From positions 80,741,734 through 80,805,733 of the forward strand of contig NC_085136.1 of NCBI RefSeq assembly GCF_035046485.1: a stretch of 64,000 bases of DNA, given 5' to 3'. The stretch's first letter is position 1. Every line of letters starts with the position of its first letter. The translations under genes and the position numbers were made by a program. The notes beneath the pieces are model-generated. The model saw only the letters and a list, made by a program, of their open reading frames with translations, was not told the DNA's origin and made no database searches. This stretch comes from Aedes albopictus (taxonomy: Eukaryota > Arthropoda > Insecta > Diptera > Culicidae). This document shows, one piece after another, positions 9,955 through 20,090 of this stretch.

Positions 9955-12542
9955 CCCAGACAACCAATTTGCACATATAATGAAGTTTATGTTCATGATA
10001 CGTACTTTTATGCGATAAAGTTACATCGCATAAGATGCAGTAAAAGTGCCCTATGCGTACAAAAGTGGAGGCGCTATACGTGCATTGACGGGAAAATAAT
10101 GACGCTATATGACTTCAGGCGATATCTTATGCGATGTATGGTATGCACTATTGCGACGTAATATAGCACCTTATGCGACTTAAAAATATTCGAAATAAAA
10201 AAAGTCTTTTCACCTAAGTATCGAACTAATAACCTTTGGATTATCGAGCCGCACTTCACACTTAGCACCAAACACTACTTATGAAACACACTGATTAAAT
10301 GTCATGACATTCTAACTCACCTCAGTGCTTATTGGAATGCACTTGGTTTCCGTGCGCTGTACGTGTTCGGCAAGCTCTTTGGAAATCAAAATGATGTAGC
10401 ATGATTTCCCGCACCGTTACCACTACTCCTCTCTTGCTAGCACCACCCATTGTTAATTATAAAGTCAACAAAACAAACATGATGATTTTGTAACTGGTTG
10501 TGTAACCATAATGATGACTTTTCACTTCCTTTTAACTTTTTGGCACTCCAACTCCTCTTTCATTGTTATCACATATCACATCGCAATATGCCAACGGTCA
10601 CGATTCTAGCTTATGCAGGGCCGGATTTACAAATGTGGGGGCCCGGGGCCACAGCGTTGTGGGGGCCCTTCATAAAGAAGATAAATTTTGCTCATAAAAC
10701 AAGGAAAAAAACTAAAAAATATTAATCTTTCTTATAAATATGTTAATAATGGTATTAATGTAAGGCTTAAGGTTTGGCGACCTTTCAAAAGATTTTACCA
10801 CCTTACTCTGGTATCACATAGAATATTCTAATAAAAAATTCTAAAATAATTTTAAAGGAAATTTATAATAGTTCCTGATAAAATTTTTGACTCAATTTCC
10901 AATAGAATTTTCTATAAAATTTCTTTAAAATTTTTAGCGAAAAATCCAGACATCAATTTCTTTACAAATTTCTACTAAAATTTTCTCAATCCATTTCGTC
11001 AGGAGTTCGCCATAGATTCATCCACATTTCAGTGAGCAAATCTCTACTAAAAAAAACGGTCTGAAATGCCGTGAATCGCGAGTCAGTCCCATATGTAATA
11101 AGTACTTAGGCATTGAGAAAATGGACTCTGAAGTTTTCATATCAGATTTCTATGTGGAACTTCAAAAAATCGCCATGAGTTGAAAACTTCTGTGATCATC
11201 ATGAAACTTCACACATTGCTTCAAACGTCAGGATGTCTCTATGAAAAATATAAAACTGGCTAAAACAGTGCTAGGTTTTGTACTGGAGGATGCACAAGTT
11301 CGTAATGGGACTGACTTGCGATTACATTTCATAATGGGACAATCTGACTTGGTGTTGGTTTTGAATTTTCCTGAACAAACTATATATTTGTTTTCGTGCA
11401 GCTGAAAGATCATCCGAGGAAAGATCAAACACGGCCATTAACTCATTTTCGTCCAAAATACAGATGGGACTGACTTGCGATTCACGGCAGTGAAATTCTT
11501 CACAATAATCTGCCTTAAAATCATGCTAGATTTCCTCTAAATAATGATTCAATTGATTTTGTGCTCTCCAATTTAAGTAAGTCGTAAGCTGTCTAAAGTA
11601 CAATCAAACTCAAGAGTTCCAAAAACATTTCCAAATTCCAAAAAACAATCTTTTGATTCTTTCAAGAACTATGTAGAAAATTCTTTAAAATGTTTCCAAA
11701 AACTGTAAACAGAAAAAAAAACAAATAAATTTAGAAGGAACTTTATTATTTTGTAATTTATAGAGATTTAGAGTTCCTCTAGAATTTATTCGAAATTTTT
11801 TTTCAGGATATCCGGTGGTTTTTCTTAAGCAAATGCACAACAAAATATAAATGTTAATAAATTTTGAAGTTAAATTTAAAATTTCATAAATAGATGGACA
11901 AATATTTGAAGTCTTGCTCAAAATTATCACAACATATCACAAACATTTTGCCAGTAGACAGTAATTCGAAGTTCTTATGACAAAAATCAAATCAAGAGAA
12001 ATTTCTTGCACTACTTATTTTTCTTGCTTCGAATTTTTTTTTCGAGAAGTTGAATTTTGTGGGGGCCCCTAAAATGTGGGGGCCCGGGGCCCTGGCCCCC
12101 CTGCCCCCCCCCCCCCCCTAAATCCGGCACTGAGCTTATGCGAGTTTGTATGTAAATTTGAACGATTTTATTTCCACTTTTATGCAATTTAGTTTGTACA
12201 CCAATGCGAGTTAAACTGACATAATAAGAAAAGCACCAAGTGAAGTCGTATAATCATCGCAGTATGCAATTATGCGAATTCAATTGACACTTTGCGAGTT
12301 CACTCGAACGCTTTTGCGAATAAGCAAAGTTCGTCACAACGTCTACTACGATGTAGTCATGCATTATAAAAGTTAATTTGCACTCTTAAACGATTTTACC
12401 AGATACATCGCAGTAAGTTCAAAAAATAACATCATATGCAATGAAAATTGTCCTTCAGCCGTACATACATGCGATAGTGACTTAAAATAGTACTTTATAC
12501 GATGTACAGCGTGTATCCTTATGCGATTCCTGGTTGTCTGGG
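9955..12542. mobile_element. Non-autonomous DNA transposon with CCCAGACAACC ends
   Basis: Left CCCAGACAACCA is inverted at the right as TGGTTGTCTGGG, flanked on both sides by AT (9953-9954 and 12543-12544), a possible 2-bp target duplication. The interior repeats phrases around ttatgcgat and tgcgagtt on both sides of a later hAT insertion. Without that insertion it would be about 1.06 kb. There is no coding capacity. Its ends resemble those of the elements at 25528, 38002 and 61894 in starting with CCC. Confidence 0.7.
10616..12132. mobile_element. hAT-type non-autonomous element with 8-bp target duplication
   Basis: The ends CAGGGCCGGATTTA and TAAATCCGGCACTG form imperfect terminal inverted repeats. 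The 8-bp duplication AGCTTATG is exact at 10608-10615 and 12133-12140, as expected for the hAT superfamily. Sub-terminal gtgggggcccggggcc stretches occur at both ends, and a C homopolymer sits close to the right end. The interior is AT-rich with no transposase-like frame. It is nested in the CCC-ended element at 9955-12542. Confidence 0.9.
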
Positions 12543-12655
12543 ATGTCCATGAAACCCCATAGAGATCAGTGCAACTTCTTGAAATTTCCTGAAATCACCT
12601 GACACTCCATGAAATGCCGTCGAAACCTCCTGAAACGTTCTTGAAACTTCCTAAA
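12543..12655. repeat. Minisatellite remnant, CTGAAAYYCC type
   Basis: catgaaacccc, cctgaaatcacc and cctcctgaaac units continue the block that ends at 9954. The CCC-ended element therefore landed inside this minisatellite. Confidence 0.6.
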
Positions 12656-13108
12656 ATGCTAACTTCCAAAAATCCCTCTTCGTGATTATAAAATAGTTTT
12701 CAACCTTATCAAATGTGAAAACATGTGAGGAGCCCTGAGACGCTAGGGTGTCCTTGGAAAAAAAACATCGGCAGCACAGCCCAAGGTAGAGTACCACAGT
12801 ATACATCTGACCCCATCCGAATTCACTATGCTATGCTGTAGCTTCATAGGAGTGTTTTTTTTATATTCTTACTTGTAAACGGTATTTCACGGAGCACAGG
12901 ACAGATTAATCTCTCTGAAGTTTTTGACCTTTGAGCCACTGATATTCTACAGTGATAGAACTTCTAGAGTTCGAGAGTTCTTTTTCTTTTGTAGGAGGCT
13001 TTAAGTGAAGTTAATCTGACATGGAAGCAGATAACATTCGCCAAGGAAAAGAATGATAATTGCTACAAATGGAAAATGCAAGCTACTATGGAAAAAACAG
13101 GTTGACAT
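12656..13108. other. No recognisable feature
   Basis: Unique-looking noncoding sequence. Confidence 0.35.
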
Positions 13109-14075
13109 TATACAGGGTGTTAGGTTCCTGAGTGCAAACTTTTTAAAGGGTGATAGAGGACCATAAATGGTGAAAAAAATTGTTCTACGCATATGGTCAA
13201 ATCTCAACCGTTACGTAGTTATTGAACTCCCCATGTTTTTGACTCTTATTGCCTTAACTGGCTATAACTTTAAAATGGTCAAACTTATCGCACTTTTTTA
13301 ACCCTTAATCGAAAGATTATTGAATTTTCTATCAAACGGTATCTCTGAATCGATTGGTTTAGTTAAATAACTAAGTTTTCTAGAGCAAAATAGCTAAAAA
13401 TAGTGCGTTTTAATTTGTTTATGTCAATTATCTTTGAAATTTGCGTAATAAATAAAAATTCTTTCTTTGGCAAAATTGTGGCTCCTGTTTTACTCTACAA
13501 TTCGTTCTCTGACGCCAAACTTCTAGCTCTTATCGTTTTATTGCAATTTTGATTTAAATGTGCGGCACAATGCGCAAAAAAGTGCTTACCATGACAGTTG
13601 CAAATTTATGATCTGAAATGCGACGTTCAAATCGAAATTACAAGAAAACGATAAGAGATAGAAGTTTGATGTCAAAGAACGAATTGTAGAGTGGAACAGG
13701 GGCCACAACTTTGCCGAAGAAAGAATTTTAAATAATTACGCATTTTTCAAAGATAATTGACAAAAACAAATTTAAACACACAACTTTTAAGCTATTTGCT
13801 CTAGAAAACTTAGTTATTTAACTAAACCAATCGATTCAAAGATGCCATTTGATAGAAAATTCAATAATCTTTCGAATAAGGGTTTAAAAACTGTGATAAG
13901 TTTGACCATTTTAAAGTTATAGCCAGTTAAGGCAATAAGAGTCTAAAACATGGGGAGTTCAATAACTACGTAACGGTTGAGATTTGACCATATGCGTAGA
14001 ACAATTTTTTTCACCATTTATGGTCCTCTATCACCCTTTAAAAAGTTTGCACTCAGGAACCTAACACCCTGTATA
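13109..14075. mobile_element. Long foldback MITE, arms about 450 bp
   Basis: The left end TATACAGGGTGTTAGG is inverted at the right as CCTAACACCCTGTATA. Matching continues inward for roughly 450 bp, with only scattered changes; for example ccgttacgtagttattgaac is mirrored at 13957-13976. The spacer is about 60 bp around 13570-13620. TA at both outer ends suggests a TA target as in Tc1/mariner elements, though TA is also part of the palindrome. Confidence 0.85.
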
Positions 14076-14741
14076 TGTAGAGAAAACATGCACTAATAAT
14101 GCAAATGTTTAGATAGAGGAAACTTCAACATTCTTCACTAATCATGAGAAATACTTTGAAGGTTTTTTTTTGTTTTCCTTCAATAAACGCTCTGAGGACC
14201 TCAGGAAGCCAACATAAAGACATCACACAAGGATTCGACCAAAATCCCAAAATATGATCCAATTAAAGTGCAAAACAACGACCACAACTCACACCGACTG
14301 ACCATCATCAAGAATCGCAACCTTGAGGTCTTTTGTCCAAACATTCACTTCCAGTTTGCTCATCATATCGCGATGAAACGCGGCGATGCCCTTTGTTGCT
14401 GCTGACTGCAGACGTGGGTAATCATGAATAGTATTTATGACTTAACTCGCAATTTAACCGAGCACGTGAAACTGCACCATTGCCTACCTTCAGCACGGAA
14501 TGCTGCACCTAAAAATTAACGAAAGTAAGGGAATGATCTCAAGACAAAGTCAAGGTCAATGCAACCCGCAGTACAAATGGGTTTTGAAAGGATTTAAGTT
14601 CGAAAGGTTTGACTCACTTTGGTTTTCCCATGAATTAAGCGTAAAGTACAAAGATCTACAGTTCACAAAAACTAGATGACTTCCTCCTAGCAAGTGTGTA
14701 CAGTTATTTACAATTACTCAATTAGCACAGTGTAAATCGAA
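14076..14741. other. Noncoding, function not recognised
   Basis: No repeat or motif that I can name. On the minus strand a short open stretch after a ctgcag acceptor-like site (about 14412 down to 14305) encodes HRDMMSKLEVNVWTKDLKVA and then stops. It looks exon-like but matches no family I know. Confidence 0.3.
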
Positions 14742-15003
14742 TCAGCAATCAAGCAGCTCGCATCCACCACACAATACCGTAGGAGTTGTGATGCTCCACA
14801 ATATCAACCAACCATGGATCTTCCCTTTACGTAAATTATTCTCGCCTGCCACCATCAATTGCACAAACAAAACAACCGTAAGAACGCCCGCTCGTTGGAG
14901 ATCAACCAGTTGCACTTCACCCACTTCACCGTCGTCAATCAGCTTATGCGCTAAAAGCTTTCCGTGCGCAAGACACAGAGGGGCGCTGCTGTGGAAAATG
15001 TGA
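14742..15003 (-). other. Unrecognised minus-strand open stretch
   Basis: Read on the minus strand, a good acceptor-like tract (cacattttccacag, ending about 14994) is followed by about 84 open codons, including LAHKLIDDGEVGEVQLVDLQ, ending with a stop at 14742. No domain is recognised. It may be a terminal exon, a transposon scrap or chance. Confidence 0.2.
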
Positions 15004-15084
15004 TCAGAAGTAACTTTTTCAATTTTTAACACATTCTGGCGGAAAATGCAGAACAAAAATCTACTCGGATAATCTACTTACTAA

Positions 15085-15392
15085 CAAATCAGGGATCCAA
15101 TCTAACCCTTATTTTCAGATGTCGAGTTCATTTCTACGCGAAGTACGTCTGATTCCACTTTCACTTCCTAATTCCGATCTGTATCATTAGATTTTGGTGG
15201 CATCGATAATACAGCTCAGCCAGGAAATTCAGTTTGTCAAGCCAATATGCACGACTTACCGCAAGCAACTGCTTATGAAGACCAGCAGCCGTCGATTGTT
15301 CACCACTGATACATACCAGGTTTCATCGACGTACAGCAGAACAGATTCCACGTTGGCGTTTATCGAATTTTGGTACTTCGACTAATCTGACT
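15085..15392 (-). pseudogene. LINE reverse-transcriptase C-terminal fragment, decayed
   Basis: On the minus strand the peptide NANVESVLLYVDETWYVSV followed by RRLLVFISSCLR matches the region after the RT thumb of many insect LINEs, where the usual wording is close to SVLLYG-ETW. Upstream, STKIR lies in a shifted frame. Downstream, KWNQTYF and EIRVRLDP match the following conserved stretch, with stops between. It is a short dead fragment; the clade is not certain. Confidence 0.6.
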
Positions 15393-15599
15393 GTTTACTC
15401 GACTTCATGATATGTCACCTAAGTTTATCATGAAGCTATCGGACTGGCGAACTTGGCTACCAGCATTATTGCTTGTGCTGTACAGCGCATCTGCAAGAAT
15501 GGACAGTGTACAGTCCATCCAATGGCAATTTATCCAGCATCAATTTATACGTCTCACCATCGTTGAGCTAAGCAGGCAACATCATCCCAATACAATGTG
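15393..15599 (+). other. Open stretch with signal-peptide-like start, not a supported gene
   Basis: From ATG 15412 (or 15430, MKLSDWRTWLPALLLVLYSA) a hydrophobic, signal-like segment is followed by an open frame that continues straight through the MITE at 15600-15808. Most of the 169-codon frame is therefore transposon sequence. No homology is recognised. Confidence 0.2.
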
Positions 15600-15808
15600 T
15601 ACCGTAAACCGGGGTCAAATTGATCTCCGGGTCGAAATTGATCAGACGTTTTTCAGTCATATACAGCATACTTTGAATAGTTTCCTTTCAAGTATAGTGC
15701 TGTTGGAATCATATACCAATAGACACTTCAAAGGAAACAATTTAAAGTATGCTGAAAAACGTCTGATCAATTTCGACCCGGAGATCAATTTGACCCCGGT
15801 TTACGGTA
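15600..15808. mobile_element. Palindromic MITE, mariner-like (TA)
   Basis: ACCGTAAACCGGGGTCAAAT at the left is exactly inverted at the right. The stem continues through gatctccgggtcgaaattga and cagacgtttttcag, about 57 bp in all. TA at both borders is consistent with Tc1/mariner-type targeting. Length is 209 bp with TA. Confidence 0.85.
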
Positions 15809-15929
15809 CTGTTGTACCCTACATGCTCTGTCTTGGCCTGTGCTTCAATGAGGCCGATGATTTTCTCAAGGTCACACATGCAATTCTTGTAACGATTCAT
15901 GAGGTTTCAAAACGTTTTTGAAAGGCTTC

Positions 15930-16150
15930 AGCAAGTTTGTGGGGTTATGCGAATTCAAAGGAAATTTCAAAGGGGATTCAAAACGTTTGCAGTAGTTTTC
16001 AAGGGCACTCCAGAGAGAGGAAGTTAAAGGAATTTCAGGTATGTAGTTCCAAACAGATTAAGGGTGTTCCAAGGGATTTCAGGGGATTACAGAAGGGGAA
16101 ATTCATGGTGATTCTGGAATTTTAAGGGACTCTAAGGGGGGTTCGGGAGT
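15930..16150. repeat. GGGGTTTCAG-type minisatellite
   Basis: aaggggattcaaaac, gggatttcagggg and gggactctaaggggg units repeat imperfectly, the same family as at 2580. Confidence 0.6.
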
Positions 16151-16209
16151 TTTAACGACTCTTCTTACTACACCGAGTCAGGACCAGGCCGAGCCCCAGT
16201 CAACGGGTT

Positions 16210-16740
16210 ATTACGAATGATATTATGGCGTGTTGTGGTCTTGACGTCGTCTTCTTCTGATCCCCGACATCCGTCACTCAATAAGCATCAATTAGCGGTT
16301 TACTTTATTCTGTCCGCCTTCTTGAAGGTCAGTCATCGTAGTTGTTCCCTTAAGATATCGGATAATTCACTTCAACGATGGCCAGTGGTCTTTAGTCTGG
16401 TTTTGCTGGAAATGTCCCATATAGCTGATAGAAAAGAACAGGTCCGTTCTCACGCATTACATTTGGTACAAGATAATGCCAAACATTTCTCGATATGGAT
16501 GCCTTGTTTTGCGTCCATATCTAAGATCTGGTCTCTCCAAAATCTGTCATTTTGAAATCGTTTTTAAGGGTTTGAACTTCTGCATAAGTTTCGGCTGAAT
16601 ATCAGGACATAGCAGCTACAACATGAGACAGACCTCGTCACTTTTCGTCGACAGCGTGTTCAAACAGTAATCTCTCTTGTAAATGTGTATCAAGCTCCAG
16701 CTTCAAGAAGACTTCGCTGAACATGTTGCTTCATCAATTG
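16210..16740 (-). pseudogene. Ty1/copia retrotransposon pol fragment (RT end and RNase H start), decayed
   Basis: Three minus-strand pieces in changing frames match consecutive parts of copia pol: FKMTDFGETRS (about 16560-16530), PYREMFGIILYQ just after it, and IIRYLKGTTTMTDLQ (about 16365-16315). The last is followed by LIDAY-VTDVGDQKKTTS, corresponding to the YADADWA/DRKSTSG part of RNase H. Several stops and frame shifts show it is dead. No LTR is seen nearby. Copia membership is well supported by the order of three motifs. Confidence 0.7.
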
Positions 16741-17060
16741 GAAGCATGTTTCAAGGTTTTTTTTTCGCAGCTTGCAGACGCTTTTTAAACGTCCTCTTGA
16801 TGTAATGTGGATTCATCATGGTGAAACTAATTCCACCCCTGGTAATAACAGATCCACAAACTGGCCGGTACTTATAGCGATCGTAGTACGAAGGAGAAAT
16901 ACGATGGGTCCTTATCGAACACCTTAGTTTTGATAGTTGGCTGGGCATCTGATTGGACGGCTTGAAGATCAGTTTGTCCTTCTTCCCGCTCTCGCTCGAA
17001 TGTCATCGGTATTATTAGTTTATCCGATCAATGTTGTTCACAATTTTCAGCATACGAAAA
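16741..17060. other. Unassigned; minus-strand 65-codon frame
   Basis: A minus-strand frame (16948 to 16751) reads SPSYYDRYKYRPVCGSVITR and ends in a lysine/arginine-rich tail (FKKRLQAAKKK). It lies between retroelement pieces and may belong to one of them. No family is recognised. Confidence 0.25.
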
Positions 17061-17109
17061 GTACTTGTATTTGCGCGAAGGCAACTCAAAAATTCTCAAC
17101 TGCGGTTCT

Positions 17110-17333
17110 TTTCGCGCTATCGCCAATTACAGTGCGGTCTCCGTTGCCAAAATACAGCGGCGCGAGAATACATTCCGAATAGATTATGCAAGAATTTCTA
17201 GGAAACAATGCTATGAGGAACTGCATCATTTCGTCGGTGCCGAGCACTAAACGCGAAGAAGTTCTACGGCTGCAGTGCAGATCCCCTTCGCTTGTGGATG
17301 GAAGATGGGGGGCTGACAGTTCCATGGCACAAT
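17110..17333 (+). pseudogene. LINE ORF1 (gag-like) fragment, first part
   Basis: Plus-strand peptide NTFRIDYARISRKQCYEELH followed, after a shift, by AKKFYGCSADPLRLWMEDGG and LTVPWHN. This resembles the N-terminal half of the nucleic-acid-binding ORF1 protein of mosquito LINEs, which contains a MEDG turn. The frame at 17333 continues exactly into 19437 once the RTE element and one copy of its 12-bp duplication are removed. It is dead because of the frame shift and internal loss near 17250. Confidence 0.65.
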
Positions 17334-17345
17334 TCGTATGAAGAT
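17334..17345. repeat. Target-site duplication of the RTE insertion, 3' side
   Basis: TCGTATGAAGAT is identical to 19425-19436. Confidence 0.9.
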
Positions 17346-19424
17346 ACATACATACATTTATTTGTTCAACATCATTAAGACAAGACATAATCAACAATAG
17401 TACGTCACAATACTCGGTTCGTGGCTGCCGCTCTCCATCCTCGATCGCGCCCGATGCTCGCCAAGTCACGCTCCACCTGGTCCGCCCATCGTGCTCTCTG
17501 CGCTCCACGCCTTCTTGTGCCTACCGGATCAGTTGCAAACACCAGCTTTGCAGGGTTGTTGTCCGGCATTCTTGCAACATGCCCTGCCCACCGTATCCTT
17601 CCGGCTTTGGCCACCTTCTGGATGCTGGGTTCGCCGTAAAGTGCAGCGAGCTCGTGGTTCATCCTTCTCCACCACACACCGTTCTCCTGCACACCGCCGA
17701 AGATCGTTCTTAGCACGCGTTGCTCGAAAACTCCGAGTGCTTGTAGGTCCTCCTCGAGCATGGTCCATGTCTCGTGCCCGTAGAGGATCACCGGCCTTAT
17801 TAGCGTTTTGTACATGGTGCATTTGGTGCGTGGGTGAATCTTTTTTGACCGCAGTTTCTTCTGGAGCCCGTAGTAGGCCCGACTTCCGCTGATGATGCGC
17901 CTCCGAATTTCACGGCTCACGTTGTTGTCAGCCGTCAGTAAGGATCCGAGGTAGACGAATTCCTCCACGACCTCGAAAGTATCCCCGTGTATCGTAACAT
18001 TTCTACCCAGACGGATCCGGTCGTTTTCGGTTCCGCCTGCCAGCATGTACTTTGTTTTTGAGGCATTCATCACCAGTCCGACCTTTGCTGCTTCGCGTTT
18101 CAGGCGGGTGTACAGTTCTGCCACCGTTCCAAATGTTCTAGCTATAATGTCCATGTCGTCCGCAAAGCACACAAATTGACCGGATTTTGTGAAAATCGTT
18201 CCCCGGCTGTTGAGCCCGGCTCGTCGCATCACACCTTCCAGAGCGATGTTGAAGAGTAGACATGAGAGTCCGTCACCTTGTCGCAGTCCCCGGCGAGATT
18301 CGAATGAGCTGGATAGTTCACCCGAAACCCTAACGCAGTTTTGCACACCGTCCATCGTTGCTTTAATCAGTCTAGTCAGCTTCCCACGACGAAAGCCGTT
18401 TTCGTCCATGATTCTCCATAGCTCTGCGCGGTCGATACTATCGTATGCCGCTTTGAAGTCGATGAAAAGGTGATGCGTTGGGACCTGGTATTCACGGCAT
18501 TTCTGGAGGATTTGCCGTACGGTAAAGATCTGGTCCGTTGTCGACCGGCCGTCGATGAAGCCGGCTTGGTAACTTCCCACGAACTCATTTGTTTTAGGTG
18601 ACAGACGACGGAAGATGATCTGGGATAGCACTTTGTAGGCAGCATTCAAAATAGTGATCGCCCTGAAGTTCTCACATTCCAAATGGTCGCCTTTCTTGTG
18701 AATGGGGCAGATTACCCCTTCCTTCCACTCCTCCGGTAGCTGTTCGGTTTCCCAGATCCTGACTATCAGCCGATGCAGACAGGTGGCCAACTTTTCTGGG
18801 CCCATCTTGATGAGTTCAGCTGCGATACCATCCTTACCAGCTGCTTTGTTGGTTTTGAGCTGGTGAATGGCATCCTTAACTTCCCTCAGCGTGGGAGTTG
18901 GTTCATTTCCGTCCTCCGCTGCACTGGTGTCGTCGTTTCTTCCGTTGCTGTGGGCTCCCGTGTCTACGTTCTCCATGCCGTTCAGGTGCTGATCGAAGTG
19001 CTGCTTCCACCTTTCGATCACCTCACGTCCGTCCGTCAAGAGGCCTCCGTCTTTATCCCTGCATATTTCGGCTCGCGGCACGAAGCCGTTGCGGGATGCG
19101 TTGAGCTTCTGATAGAACTTCCGTGTTTCTTGGGAACGGCACAGCAGTTCCATTTCTTCACATTCCGCTTCTTCCAGGCGGCGCTTTTTCTCCCGAAAGA
19201 GGCGGGTCTGCTGTTTCCGCTTCTGTTTGTAACGTTCCACGTTCTGTCGAGTCCCTTGCTGCAGAATTACCACCCTCGCTGCGTTCTTCTCCTCCAAAAC
19301 CGTTCTGCACTCATCGTCGAACCATTCGTTCCGTCGATTCCGTTCCACGTACCCGATGGTGCTCTCGGCTGCGTCGTTGATGGCTGCTTTCACTGTACTC
19401 CAGCAGTCCTCTAGAGGGGCCTCA
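17346..19424 (-). mobile_element. RTE-clade LINE, 5'-truncated, recent insertion
   Basis: A 2,079-bp copy on the minus strand bounded by an exact 12-bp target-site duplication. The 3' end is very short and ends in ATGT tandem units (the plus strand reads acatacatacat at 17346-17357), as RTE-type LINEs often do. The 5' end is cut inside the linker between endonuclease and RT, so the endonuclease is missing. The rest of ORF2 is open. It landed inside an older LINE ORF1. Confidence 0.92.
17405..19424 (-). CDS. RTE-like reverse transcriptase, N-terminally truncated, open frame
   Basis: The frame is open from the truncation point (19424) to a stop at 17405, about 670 codons; the ATG at 19456 lies in flanking DNA and is accidental. 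Numbering from that ATG: a basic coiled linker near residues 45-120, then RT motifs KAAGKDGIAAELIK (~204-217), WKEGVICPIHKKGD (~244-257), FIDFKAAYDS (~331-340), GLRQGDGLSCLLF (~390-402) and the catalytic FADD (~431-434). The C-terminal part holds the RWAGHVARMP segment typical of RTE elements. With the endonuclease missing it cannot retrotranspose by itself. No premature stop implies a young copy. Confidence 0.9.
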
Positions 19425-19436
19425 TCGTATGAAGAT
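19425..19436. repeat. Target-site duplication of the RTE insertion, 5' side
   Basis: TCGTATGAAGAT is identical to 17334-17345. Confidence 0.9.
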
Positions 19437-19769
19437 GTTCGTAATGAATTAATCATTGAATTGATAAAGCAGTACGGCGGAATAATTTCTATCCAAGAAC
19501 TGTTGTGGGATTCTGAATACCAGATTTTACAAGTTTCGACCGGAATTCACGTAGTTCGCATAGTCATCAAAAAGAACATTATGACTATCGTCACAATCGA
19601 TTCTGAAACCAAGTGCACCTATTACAATGGCCAGTTGCAGACATGCAAGCATTGCAAAAAGTTTCTTCTGCAAAAGCTACAAGCAGAAAAGAGCAGGGGG
19701 CCAGCAAAAGGCAAAATCCCCGTAGCTCACAACAAAAACACGTTCAAAATTGTTTGTGCTGAAAACTGA
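19437..19769 (+). pseudogene. LINE ORF1 (gag-like) fragment, second part with zinc-knuckle start
   Basis: In frame with 17333 across the RTE insertion, this reads ELIIELIKQYGGIISIQELL, then GIHVVRIVIKK, then TKCTYYNGQLQTCKHCKK, ending at a stop at 19767-19769. The G-QTC-HC wording is the start of the CCHC zinc knuckle in ORF1 proteins of I/LOA/R1-group LINEs. The later knuckle residues are lost, so the protein is broken here. Its role in a live element would be binding the LINE RNA. Confidence 0.7.
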
Positions 19770-20090
19770 TGCATTACACAATTTCTTACTGATTTATTTG
19801 CTATCTTCGCGTTGTCGTGTAATTTCGAATGATTGCACGCCAAAATTTTGATAACCTTTTGCTAGTTTTACACGTTTCACTTAAGTAATAACTTATGGTA
19901 ATGACTAATTCGCAAATGTCGTGCACATCCCAGATCTGTCAGAGTGCCCAAAAGTGACAATTTCCCAAACATGTCAAATTCATGTGGACTACGGCACATC
20001 TATTCGTGGTTGACGTCCGCGCTACCCCGCTGGAAAAGAGCGTTGTCTGGTAGTCTGCTATCACATGCTAATGCATCCAACGAGACACGC
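19770..20090. other. Unassigned spacer within the LINE ORF1 remnant
   Basis: Stop-rich sequence between two ORF1-like stretches. No separate feature is seen. Confidence 0.3.

Noticed and set aside
17421..19414. Several plus-strand frames up to 213 codons opposite the RTE element
   Set aside because: Antisense shadows of the long RT frame; their S/R/P/C-rich composition is what the opposite strand of a coding region gives.
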